From positions 1 through 5,840 of the forward strand of contig QTVU01000089.1 in assembly GCA_003460745.1 (NCBI GenBank): 5,840 nt of DNA. The letters run 5' to 3'. Below are positions 1 through 5,809 of this stretch, piece by piece. How positions within the stretch are numbered: the stretch's first letter is position 1; each line of letters opens with the position of its first letter. This stretch comes from Firmicutes bacterium AM55-24TS. Its GTDB lineage: Bacteria > Bacillota > Clostridia > UBA1381. Below the pieces are notes generated by a model, which saw only the letters and a list, made by a program, of their open reading frames with translations, had not been told where the DNA came from and made no database searches. The translations under genes and the position numbers were made by a program.

Positions 1-539
1 ATGATTTTATAGACGAATTTAAAAGAATATTATCTCCTAATGGAAATATATTTATATTTACAAGTTATAATCTCATAGGAAAATGGCACCAAGCATTTGA
101 TTCTGAATTTGATACATTTCAATTTATGGTATGGCATAAAACGAATCCTGTACCTAATTTTAGAAAATCCTCATTTTTAAATAGTTGTGAACTCATAGTT
201 TGTATGTGGAATAAAGGACATACTTGGAATTTTTCTACTCAATCTGAAATGCATAACTTTTTTGAAAGTCCTATATGTATGGGATCAGAAAGATTAAAAA
301 ATCCAAAACATCCCACTCAAAAACCTGTTTCTATTTTAAAACACATTATTGAAATAGCAAGCAATCCCGAAAGTATTGTTTTAGATATGTTTATGGGTGT
401 AGGTTCAACTGGTGTAGCAGCTCTTGAATTAAATAGAAAATTTATAGGTATAGAAATAGATAAAGAATACTATTTAGCATCTAATAAAAGATTAGAAAAT
501 GTTAAACTATTTACTAATAAAAGAAAGGAAATTCTTTAA
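1..539 (+). CDS. DNA methyltransferase (N6-adenine/N4-cytosine, beta-type), 3' part
   Basis: The 178 visible residues are the C-terminal part of a SAM-dependent DNA methyltransferase of the DNA_methylase (N6_N4_Mtase) family, which methylates adenine N6 or cytosine N4 in DNA. The frame is open from position 3 with no start, so the 5' end lies left of the window; the methionine codon at 126 is internal. Seen directly: HPTQKP (codons from about 312), then the SAM-binding motif I region [11 protein letters not shown] (from about 382) and FIGIEID (from about 441). Motif I near the C-terminus indicates the beta order, in which catalytic D/N-PP-Y comes earlier; that motif is outside the window, so activity cannot be judged. 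The usual D-P-F-x-G-S-G-T-T appears as [11 protein letters not shown] is about 26-27%, far below the que genes, which suggests horizontal acquisition. No restriction partner is visible. The target base and site cannot be inferred. Confidence 0.88.
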   Translation, partial: DFIDEFKRILSPNGNIFIFTSYNLIGKWHQAFDSEFDTFQFMVWHKTNPVPNFRKSSFLNSCELIVCMWNKGHTWNFSTQSEMHNFFESPICMGSERLKNPKHPTQKPVSILKHIIEIASNPESIVLDMFMGVGSTGVAALELNRKFIGIEIDKEYYLASNKRLENVKLFTNKRKEIL

Positions 540-540
540 A

Positions 541-1212
541 ATGAAAAACAGAAAAGCACTTGTTGTTTTATCGGGCGGTCAGGACAGTACAACTTGTCTG
601 TTCTGGGCAATAGACAAATTTGGTAAAGAAAATGTATCTGCAATAGGTTTTGACTACGGTCAGCGTCACAAGCTTGAGCTTGAATGTGCAGACAAGATTT
701 GTAAAAAAGTCGGTATTCCTTATGAAATCGTTCCGACACCTATTATAAATCAGCTTTCCGCAAATTCACTTACGCGTGAAGATATTCCCGTTGAGGAAAC
801 AAAGCCGGAGGGTGCACCGCCGAATACATTTGTTGAGGGCAGAAACTTATTGTTTTTAAGCTATGCCGCTATATATGCAAAAACTCACGGCATAACAGAC
901 CTTGTAACAGGCGTATGCGAAACAGATTTTTCGGGTTATCCGGATTGTCGTGATATTTTCGTTAAATCTCTTAATGTTACAGTCAATCTTGCTATGGATT
1001 ACAATTTTGTTATCCACACACCGCTTATGTGGCTGAACAAGGCTGAAACTTGGAAAATGGCTGACGATTTGGACGTACTTGACACTATTTACAACGAAAC
1101 ACTTACTTGTTATAACGGCGTACTCGGCGAAGGCTGCGGACACTGTCCGTCATGCACGCTCAGAAGACGCGGTTACGAACAATATATGGAGATGAAAAAA
1201 TGTACGAAGTAA
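541..1212 (+). CDS. queC: 7-cyano-7-deazaguanine (preQ0) synthase QueC
   Basis: QueC is a cytosolic ATP-dependent enzyme that turns 7-carboxy-7-deazaguanine and ammonia into preQ0, the last step made by this operon. The 223-residue product has the PP-loop ATP-binding motif SGGQDS at residues 11-16. It also has family signatures FVEGRNLLF and [15 protein letters not shown], and a C-terminal zinc site of four cysteines (C190, C199, C202, C205) in the order Cys...CGHCPSC. Length matches the family (about 220). I chose the ATG at 541 because it starts [13 protein letters not shown], as in homologues, and AAAGGA lies just upstream (524-529). An in-frame ATG at 499 would add 14 residues encoded by methyltransferase DNA and is unlikely. 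The start is one base after the methyltransferase stop, so the ribosome binding site lies inside that upstream gene. Its 3' end overlaps queD by 13 nt. Confidence 0.97.
   Translation: MKNRKALVVLSGGQDSTTCLFWAIDKFGKENVSAIGFDYGQRHKLELECADKICKKVGIPYEIVPTPIINQLSANSLTREDIPVEETKPEGAPPNTFVEGRNLLFLSYAAIYAKTHGITDLVTGVCETDFSGYPDCRDIFVKSLNVTVNLAMDYNFVIHTPLMWLNKAETWKMADDLDVLDTIYNETLTCYNGVLGEGCGHCPSCTLRRRGYEQYMEMKKCTK
1188..1191 (+). promoter_or_regulatory. queD ribosome binding site
   Basis: GGAG lies inside the last codons of queC, 8 nt before the ATG at 1200. It supports that ATG over the longer in-frame ATG at 1152, which lies within queC sequence and would add 16 residues ([16 protein letters not shown]) absent from QueD proteins. 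Confidence 0.8.
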
Positions 1213-1556
1213 AGAAAAGATTTGAAATAAGTGCGGCACACAAGTTAGACCTTGACTACGACTCAAAATGCACGAATTTTCACGGTCATAACTGGATAAT
1301 TGACGTATATCTTCAAAGTGAAACTCTTGACAAAAACGGTATGGTTCTTGATTTTACACACATCAAACGCAAAATTCAAGACAAGTTTGACCACAAGGTT
1401 ATTAATGAAGTTGTACCGTTCAATCCTACTGCCGAAAACTTGGCGAAATATATTTGCGATGAGCTTGCACCGTTCTGTTATCGTGTTGACGTACAGGAAA
1501 GTCAGGACAACATTGCAAGCTACATCAAAGATGATGTTAAAATAAAATTGTTATAA
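1200..1556 (+). CDS. queD: 6-carboxy-5,6,7,8-tetrahydropterin synthase QueD
   Basis: QueD converts 7,8-dihydroneopterin triphosphate, the FolE product, to 6-carboxy-5,6,7,8-tetrahydropterin in queuosine precursor synthesis. The protein is 118 residues, normal for this single-domain tunnelling-fold enzyme of the 6-pyruvoyl-tetrahydropterin synthase (PTPS) family. The expected zinc ligands are H14 (in SAAHKL), H28 and H30 (HGH). C24, four residues before HGH, is the expected catalytic cysteine; its presence argues for true QueD rather than the PTPS-III type that bypasses FolB, which carries a Glu there. D64-H65 and E100 match the conserved acid/His and pterin-binding positions. The start at 1200 sits inside queC (13-nt overlap), which suggests translational coupling. 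The stop TAA shares its last bases with the queE ribosome binding site. Confidence 0.96.
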   Translation: MYEVKKRFEISAAHKLDLDYDSKCTNFHGHNWIIDVYLQSETLDKNGMVLDFTHIKRKIQDKFDHKVINEVVPFNPTAENLAKYICDELAPFCYRVDVQESQDNIASYIKDDVKIKLL

Positions 1557-1567
1557 GGAAAATCAAA

Positions 1568-2248
1568 ATGAAAGTAATCGAAATTTTTGACAGTATTGAC
1601 GGTGAGGGTATACGAACAGGACAATGTGCAACATTTATACGTCTTGCAGGATGTAACCTACGCTGTTCGTACTGCGATACGGTTTATTCACTGTTCGGTG
1701 AAGAAACACCCTGTGAATATACTGAAATGACTGTTGATGAAATTATTTCAAAGGTTAATATGACTTACAAGCGTGTTACGCTTACAGGTGGTGAGCCTCT
1801 TGTTCATACCGACAGTGCGGAGCTTGTTTCAAAGCTGACCGAATTGGGTTGTGACGTTAATATTGAAACAAACGGCGCAGTTGATATAGTTGATTTTCTC
1901 GGCAAAGTGCAGAAGTCGGATAATTTATTTTTTACAATCGACTACAAACTTCCGTCAAGCGGTATGACCGACAAAATGATTTGGAATAATTTTATTAATC
2001 TACGGCCTTGCGATGTTATCAAATTCGTTATAGGCTCTGACGAAGATATGAACTTGACTATTGGTATAGTCAAGAAGTTAAAACAAGTTTATACCGAAAT
2101 GCCGCATATTTATCTCGGTGCGGTTTACGGAATGTATGACGCACAAAAACTTGTAAATATAATGCTTAAAGAGCCTGTGCTTTGTGACGCAACATTTCAA
2201 ATTCAACTTCACAAGGTTATCTGGGATCCGGAAGAAAGAGGTGTTTAA
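1568..2248 (+). CDS. queE: 7-carboxy-7-deazaguanine synthase QueE (radical SAM)
   Basis: QueE is a radical SAM enzyme that rearranges 6-carboxytetrahydropterin to 7-carboxy-7-deazaguanine, the substrate of QueC. The product is 226 residues, near the usual 210-245. The N-terminus IFDSIDGEG is a QueE signature. The [4Fe-4S] cluster motif is the ordinary CX3CX2C (C29, C33, C36) followed by D37-T38, not the CX14CX2C variant known in some QueE proteins. TGGEP at residues 73-77 is the SAM-contacting motif, and IETNG is a further conserved strand. GGA at 1557-1559, right after the queD stop, gives a spacing of 8 nt to the ATG at 1568. The stop TAA (2246-2248) directly abuts the folE ATG, so the two genes are probably co-translated. 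Confidence 0.96.
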   Translation: MKVIEIFDSIDGEGIRTGQCATFIRLAGCNLRCSYCDTVYSLFGEETPCEYTEMTVDEIISKVNMTYKRVTLTGGEPLVHTDSAELVSKLTELGCDVNIETNGAVDIVDFLGKVQKSDNLFFTIDYKLPSSGMTDKMIWNNFINLRPCDVIKFVIGSDEDMNLTIGIVKKLKQVYTEMPHIYLGAVYGMYDAQKLVNIMLKEPVLCDATFQIQLHKVIWDPEERGV

Positions 2249-2827
2249 ATGAAAAAAGAATTTAATCACGAAAAGATAAAAGAGGCTATACGCACAATTC
2301 TTACAGAACTTGGCGACGACCCCGACCGTGAGGGATTAAAGGATACTCCCGACCGCGTTGCGCGTATGTATGACGAAATTTTTGAGGGTATGCGATACAC
2401 CAATGACGAAATCGCTGAAATGTTTAACAAGTGCTTTGAGGTTGACTCAAACGATCTTGTAATAGTTAAAGATATTGAAGTTTTCAGTCACTGTGAACAT
2501 CACCTTGCACTTATGTACAATATGCATTGCCACGTCGGATATATTCCGAACGGCAAGGTTATCGGTCTTTCAAAGATTGCCCGCATATGCGATATGGTTT
2601 CAAAAAGACTTCAGCTTCAAGAACGTATCTGCTCGGATATTGCCGAAGTTATTCAAAAGGTTTGCGATACTGAGGACGTAATCGTTGTTGTTGAGGGTGA
2701 GCATAGCTGTATGACCGCTCGTGGCATTAAGGCTCGTGGTGCAAAAACTCGCACAAGTGCCATTCGTGGACTTTTTGACACCGACCACGAATTGCGTAAT
2801 GAATTTTATCAATTAATAAAAGACTAA
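2249..2827 (+). CDS. folE: GTP cyclohydrolase I (type IA, zinc)
   Basis: FolE hydrolyses GTP to 7,8-dihydroneopterin triphosphate and formate. That product feeds both QueD (queuosine) and folate synthesis, and the enzyme normally works as a homodecamer. The 192-residue protein shows the helical N-terminal segment with the family signature [18 protein letters not shown] (24-41, approximately), then the active-site segment SHCEHH (80-85), [17 protein letters not shown] (97-113), QLQER (122-126) and HSCMTARGI (152-160). The predicted zinc ligands C82, H85 and C154 are all present, so this is the zinc-dependent type IA rather than FolE2. GAGGTG (2238-2243) inside the end of queE serves as ribosome binding site 5 nt before the ATG. 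As the last gene of the operon it supplies the first pathway step. The link to que genes implies a queuosine role, but it may also be the cell's folate enzyme. Confidence 0.96.
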   Translation: MKKEFNHEKIKEAIRTILTELGDDPDREGLKDTPDRVARMYDEIFEGMRYTNDEIAEMFNKCFEVDSNDLVIVKDIEVFSHCEHHLALMYNMHCHVGYIPNGKVIGLSKIARICDMVSKRLQLQERICSDIAEVIQKVCDTEDVIVVVEGEHSCMTARGIKARGAKTRTSAIRGLFDTDHELRNEFYQLIKD

Positions 2828-2832
2828 AAATT

Positions 2833-2870
2833 AAAATACCGCTAATATCTAAAGATTAGCGGTATTTTTT
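2833..2870. terminator. Rho-independent terminator of the que operon, possibly bidirectional
   Basis: A perfect 14-bp stem pairs 2833-2846 with 2855-2868 around an 8-nt loop (2847-2854), with GC core ACCGC/GCGGT. On the plus strand it is followed by a T run (2865-2870) and ends the queC-queD-queE-folE transcript five bases after the folE stop. On the minus strand the stem ends in TTTT, then AATTTTTAG, so it can also terminate the convergent rsmF-blaI-like operon. The minus-strand regulator gene runs into this hairpin. Confidence 0.9.
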
Positions 2871-3202
2871 ATAATCTTCTTCATTTTCTTTAGTTCCTGT
2901 TTATCTGCCAAATTTACAACAGAAGTAAACAGTTTTACGGGTGAATTATCAAAATATTTTTTCATCAATTCTTCCAATTCATCATTTTTTACTTCATCTT
3001 TCGTTATAACAGGTGTACAAAGAAATTTATCCTCGCCACGAGAAATATAACCCTTTTTTATACACTTATTTATTACCGTATATGTAGTATTTCTGTTCCA
3101 ACCTATATCAAGACTGAGAATTTTTGCAACTTCACCCGCAGTTATACTACCCTCACGCCATAAAACATCCATAACCTTACGTTCAGATTCAAACAAATTC
3201 AT
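2849..3202 (-). CDS. BlaI/MecI/CopY-family transcriptional repressor
   Basis: The 117-residue protein fits the BlaI/MecI/CopY (Penicillinase_R) family, whose members are dimeric repressors with an N-terminal winged helix and a C-terminal helical dimerisation part. Seen: FESERKVMDVLW at the start, where the family has its opening helix; SITAGEVAKIL (19-29); a likely recognition helix WNRNTTYTVINKCIKKGYI (35-53); a short wing ending near FLCTPVI (60-66); and a charged helical tail with YFDNSPVKLFTSVV (83-96). GGGAG (3210-3214) lies 7 nt before the ATG and overlaps the upstream methyltransferase stop, so it is clearly the second gene of that operon. No BlaR1/MecR1 sensor protease or beta-lactamase is visible, so its signal and targets are unknown. 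It may regulate its own operon through the dyad at 4587-4610. The last six residues and the stop are encoded in a terminator hairpin. Confidence 0.88.
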   Translation of the reverse strand: MNLFESERKVMDVLWREGSITAGEVAKILSLDIGWNRNTTYTVINKCIKKGYISRGEDKFLCTPVITKDEVKNDELEELMKKYFDNSPVKLFTSVVNLADKQELKKMKKIIKNTANL

Positions 3203-3213
3203 AATTTTTCTCC

Positions 3214-4569
3214 CTATCTTTTCAATCTCAAATATTTAGGAAAATGATTTTTCAGTATTCCGTTTGACGCTTTTCCCCAACCTATCGAATAACCGTTTAC
3301 AGTTACTGCACACCAACCTTTTTTATCACATTCGACTGTATTACCCATAAGATACTTTTTAAGTTCTTCACTGTCACATTCAAAATCAACGGTATTCTTA
3401 AAATCTTCTTTTTTAAGTGCCAAACACAACGCATATGACGGCTCAAATCTGTTTTTACGATATATTCCGAGATTAAGACCGTTTCTGACAACCTTAATTT
3501 TATCAACGTCAATACATTTCGGTTTCAAGTAAAGCTGTTCTCCGAACAGACAAAATTCACCGTCAAGTTCTGTATTCAAAAACTCTTTTTCAAATTGTCT
3601 GTACACCTTTTCGGCATCCGTCATACTTGTTTTTTTAGGCTTACTTACTTCACTTTCGTAATTGTCCAAACTGTGAAACAGTGCCACAAAATGTCCCTCA
3701 CCGTTATTTTTATGTGGAAAAATTCTTCGTGTTTTGCTCATATCATAGTTGGAATTTGACCACTCTCCTCTGCCTTTAGACAGCATATCAAGATTATTCG
3801 GTTCTACAAGTTCCACATTATAATTTTCAAGCATATACGCACACACCTGCTCATTTTCATCCGGCGCAAACGTGCACGTTGAATACACAATATATCCGTC
3901 GTCTTTAAGCATTTTCATTGCACAATCAAGTATATGTTTCTGTCTTACGCCGCACGAAACCGTATGTTCAACACTCCATTCGTCCACTGCCTGCGGCTCT
4001 TTTCTGAACATTCCCTCACCGCTGCACGGTGCGTCAACTATAATCTTGTCAAAAAAATGCACATATTTTTCAGCCAGCTTTTGAGGTGTTTCATTTGTGA
4101 CTACTGTATTAGTCAAACCAAATCTGTCTATATTGTCAGACAATATATTTGCACGATTTTTTACAATTTCATTTGCTACAAGCAATCCGTTTTTGCCGAT
4201 AAAAGCACCTGCCTGAGTAGCCTTACCGCCGGGTGCGGCACACAAATCAAGTACATAATCGTCACTTTCTATATTCAAAGCCGATACGGTTGACATTGCG
4301 GACGGCTCCTGAAAATAAAAAAGTCCCGCAAGGTGATAAGGGTGATTACCGGAAATTTTCGACTTATCCGCATAAAATCCGTCGCTGCACCAAGGTACAT
4401 TCTGAAGTTCACCAAATTCTTTGATTACTGCGTCTTTTGCACCGACTTTTGATGTATTTATGCGTATTCCCGTAAATATCGGAGTTTCGTCCATTGATTT
4501 TATAAAATCATCATACTCATCTCCGAGCATTTTTTTCATTCTGTCCTCAAATTTTTCAGGCAATCTCAT
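3214..4569 (-). CDS. RsmF/NOP2/Sun-family rRNA (cytosine-C5) methyltransferase
   Basis: This 451-residue protein is a SAM-dependent RNA m5C methyltransferase, most likely acting on 16S rRNA, by similarity to the RsmF (YebU) group. Domains: a short N-terminal RNA-binding part (about 1-90, with PYHLAGLFYFQEPSAM at 77-92); the Rossmann methyltransferase core with SAM motif DLCAAPGGK (108-116), DAPCSGEGMFRK (179-190, C182) and STCTF (230-234, C232); then an RsmF-type C-terminal region ending in a PUA-like segment (about 390-451, GWGKASNGILKNHFPKYLRL). Both cysteines used by this family, C232 for the covalent attack and C182 for product release, are present, so it should be active. The ATG at 4567-4569 follows AAAGGGGA (GGGGA at 4575-4579) and a near-consensus promoter. 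It is co-transcribed with the BlaI-like gene. The exact target nucleotide cannot be told from sequence; RsmF and related subfamilies differ in target. Confidence 0.93.
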   Translation of the reverse strand: MRLPEKFEDRMKKMLGDEYDDFIKSMDETPIFTGIRINTSKVGAKDAVIKEFGELQNVPWCSDGFYADKSKISGNHPYHLAGLFYFQEPSAMSTVSALNIESDDYVLDLCAAPGGKATQAGAFIGKNGLLVANEIVKNRANILSDNIDRFGLTNTVVTNETPQKLAEKYVHFFDKIIVDAPCSGEGMFRKEPQAVDEWSVEHTVSCGVRQKHILDCAMKMLKDDGYIVYSTCTFAPDENEQVCAYMLENYNVELVEPNNLDMLSKGRGEWSNSNYDMSKTRRIFPHKNNGEGHFVALFHSLDNYESEVSKPKKTSMTDAEKVYRQFEKEFLNTELDGEFCLFGEQLYLKPKCIDVDKIKVVRNGLNLGIYRKNRFEPSYALCLALKKEDFKNTVDFECDSEELKKYLMGNTVECDKKGWCAVTVNGYSIGWGKASNGILKNHFPKYLRLKR

Positions 4570-4586
4570 ACTTATCCCCTTTTTCT

Positions 4587-4610
4587 TTTTTACTATAACA
4601 ATAGTATAAA
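4587..4610. promoter_or_regulatory. Dyad overlapping the -10 box, candidate repressor operator
   Basis: TACTAT-aaca-ATAGTA is a perfect inverted repeat at 4591-4606. It extends, with one mismatched pair, to TTT...AAA at 4587-4610. It covers most of the -10 hexamer and the expected transcription start of the rsmF-like/blaI-like operon, where a bound repressor would block RNA polymerase. Its outer TAC...GTA symmetry resembles BlaI/MecI-family operators, which have TACA/TGTA cores, but the inner bases differ. Binding by the BlaI-like product of this operon is inference. Confidence 0.5.
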
Positions 4611-4631
4611 TTAAATTTTAATCCGTGTCAA
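4603..4631 (-). promoter_or_regulatory. Sigma-A promoter of the rsmF-like/blaI-like operon
   Basis: Read on the minus strand, TTGACA (4626-4631) and TATACT (4603-4608) are separated by exactly 17 bases. The -35 is a perfect consensus match and the -10 differs from TATAAT at one base. Transcription would start near 4596, giving a leader of about 25 nt that contains the ribosome binding site GGGGA. Confidence 0.85.
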
Positions 4632-4642
4632 CAAAAAAACAC

Positions 4643-4674
4643 AAAAAAAACAACTGCCATAAAGGCAGTTGTTT
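4643..4674 (-). terminator. Rho-independent terminator of gap
   Basis: Arms 4648-4658 and 4664-4674 form a perfect 11-bp stem (core CAACTGCC/GGCAGTTG) with loop ATAAA. On the minus strand this is followed by eight T residues (4650-4643) and further T runs. It lies about 20 nt after the gap stop. The T-rich tail continues almost to the -35 box of the next promoter, so terminator and promoter are nearly contiguous. Confidence 0.92.
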
Positions 4675-4693
4675 AAAAGAGTTCAAATTGTGA

Positions 4694-5707
4694 TTAGCAA
4701 TTTTCTGAGAAATACTTAATTGTTCTAACCATCTGTGATGTGTATGAGTTTTCGTTATCATACCATGAAACAACTTGTACTTCGTAAAGACCGTCACCGA
4801 TTTCAGCAACCATTGTTTGTGTTGAATCGAATAGTGAACCGTATCTCATACCAACGATATCTGATGAAACGATTTCATCTGTGTTGTAACCGAATGATTC
4901 GTTTGAAGCAGCCTTCATAGCAGCGTTGATACCGTCAACTGTAACGTCACCCTTAACAACAGCTGTAAGGATTGTTGTTGAACCTGTTGGAGTTGGAACT
5001 CTCTGAGCTGAACCGATAAGCTTACCGTTTAGTTCAGGAATAACAAGACCGATAGCCTTTGCAGCACCTGTTGAGTTAGGAACGATATTTACAGCAGCAG
5101 CTCTTGATCTTCTTAGGTCACCCTTTCTTTGAGGACCGTCAAGAGTCATTTGGTCACCTGTGTAAGCGTGAATTGTGCACATGATACCTGACTGAATTGG
5201 AGCGTACTTGTTAAGTGCGTCTGCCATAGGAGCCAAGCAGTTTGTTGTACAAGAAGCAGCTGAAATGATGTTGTCGCCCTTCTTTAGTGTTTCGTGGTTT
5301 ACGTTGTAAACGATTGTTGGTAGGTCGTTGCCTGCAGGAGCAGAAATAACAACTTTCTTAGCACCGGCATTGATATGAGCCTGAGCCTTTTCCTTTGATG
5401 TATAGAAACCTGAGCATTCAAGAACTACGTCTACGTCAAGTTCGCCCCATGGACAATTATTTGCATCAGGGAAAGCGTAGATTTTGATTTCCTTACCATC
5501 AACTGTGATTGAATCTTCACCTGCTGAAACTGTATCAGCTTTTTCATACTTACCTTGTGATGAATCATACTTTAGTAGATGAGCAAGCATCTTTGGGCTT
5601 GTAAGGTCGTTGATAGCAACAACTTCATAACCCTCTGCGCCAAACATCTGTCTGAATGCAAGACGTCCAATACGTCCGAATCCGTTAATCGCAACTTTAA
5701 CTGCCAT
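4694..5707 (-). CDS. gap: Glyceraldehyde-3-phosphate dehydrogenase, type I
   Basis: GAPDH oxidises glyceraldehyde 3-phosphate with NAD+ and phosphate to 1,3-bisphosphoglycerate in glycolysis. It is a cytosolic homotetramer. The 337-residue protein is full length for the family. Residues 3-16 carry the Rossmann dinucleotide motif NGFGRIGR, and D34 at the end of the second strand favours NAD+ over NADP+. The active-site motif [12 protein letters not shown] has the catalytic C153 with H180 as its partner (TIHAYTGDQ). Further signatures are RRSRAAA, the [14 protein letters not shown] stretch and the C-terminal [13 protein letters not shown]. The ATG follows a full AGGAGG (5716-5721) at 8 nt. The gene has its own promoter and terminator and appears monocistronic here; pgk and tpi are not adjacent on the downstream side. 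It is unlikely to be the NADP-dependent GapB/Epd type, but that rests mainly on D34. Confidence 0.97.
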   Translation of the reverse strand: MAVKVAINGFGRIGRLAFRQMFGAEGYEVVAINDLTSPKMLAHLLKYDSSQGKYEKADTVSAGEDSITVDGKEIKIYAFPDANNCPWGELDVDVVLECSGFYTSKEKAQAHINAGAKKVVISAPAGNDLPTIVYNVNHETLKKGDNIISAASCTTNCLAPMADALNKYAPIQSGIMCTIHAYTGDQMTLDGPQRKGDLRRSRAAAVNIVPNSTGAAKAIGLVIPELNGKLIGSAQRVPTPTGSTTILTAVVKGDVTVDGINAAMKAASNESFGYNTDEIVSSDIVGMRYGSLFDSTQTMVAEIGDGLYEVQVVSWYDNENSYTSQMVRTIKYFSENC

Positions 5708-5715
5708 TTTAAATT

Positions 5716-5721
5716 CCTCCT
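5716..5721 (-). promoter_or_regulatory. gap ribosome binding site
   Basis: The minus strand reads AGGAGG, a full anti-Shine-Dalgarno match, 8 nt before the gap ATG. It fits a highly expressed glycolytic gene and fixes the start. Confidence 0.9.
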
Positions 5722-5741
5722 AAAAAATATATATATTTTTT
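5722..5741. repeat. 20-bp AT-only palindrome next to the gap ribosome binding site
   Basis: A6-(TA)4-T6 is a perfect palindrome directly upstream of AGGAGG in the gap leader. It could be a weak RNA hairpin, an unstructured AU-rich ribosome entry region, or a DNA-bending element. The sequence alone does not distinguish these. Confidence 0.5.
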
Positions 5742-5753
5742 ATTCTTTGTAGT

Positions 5754-5771
5754 GAGCATAGTTATATGCCC
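5754..5771 (-). promoter_or_regulatory. Small hairpin near the 5' end of the gap transcript
   Basis: On the minus strand GGGCAUA-UAAC-UAUGCUC can form a 7-bp stem including one G-U pair, with a 4-nt loop. It would begin a few bases after the predicted transcription start (about 5774). Such 5' stems are known to slow mRNA decay in bacteria, and that role is inferred here. Confidence 0.4.
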
Positions 5772-5780
5772 ATTATATAT

Positions 5781-5809
5781 ATTTTAACATCAATTTATAA
5801 AATATACAA
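5781..5809 (-). promoter_or_regulatory. Predicted gap promoter (extended -10)
   Basis: On the minus strand TTGTAT (5804-5809) lies 17 bases from TAAAAT (5781-5786), and the bases before the -10 are TGT, an extended -10 TGn. Transcription would start near 5774, leaving a leader of about 67 nt. A second possible -10, TATAAT at 5772-5777, has only a weak TTATAA (5795-5800) as -35. The region is very AT-rich, so which one is used is uncertain. Confidence 0.6.

Noticed and set aside
424..474. Possible que promoter inside the methyltransferase 3' end (TTGAAT with downstream TATAGA or TACTAT)
   Set aside because: The spacing is 19 bases or the -35 is poor. In 26% GC sequence such matches are expected by chance, so I did not annotate it.
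499..540. Upstream in-frame ATG as the start of queC (237-residue form)
   Set aside because: The extra 14 residues are encoded by methyltransferase DNA and lack counterparts in QueC. The ATG at 541 has a ribosome binding site and gives the normal N-terminus.
1152..1199. Upstream in-frame ATG as the start of queD
   Set aside because: It lies deep in queC coding sequence without a ribosome binding site. The ATG at 1200 has GGAG at 8 nt and gives the usual QueD N-terminus.
1..2827. Phage-like or genomic-island 7-deazaguanine DNA modification system (preQ0 genes plus a DNA-acting enzyme)
   Set aside because: The DNA enzyme is an ordinary N6A/N4C methyltransferase, not a DpdA-type transglycosylase, and its composition differs from the que genes. 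The que operon looks like a normal host tRNA queuosine precursor operon next to housekeeping genes.
3872..4609. Several plus-strand open frames of 60-120 codons opposite the rsmF-like gene
   Set aside because: They are antisense shadows of a well-supported gene, with no family motifs and no ribosome binding site.
4618..4809. Minus-strand 63-codon open frame spanning the gap 3' end and its terminator
   Set aside because: It is out of frame with gap and runs through a clear terminator hairpin. No start signal and no recognisable protein features.
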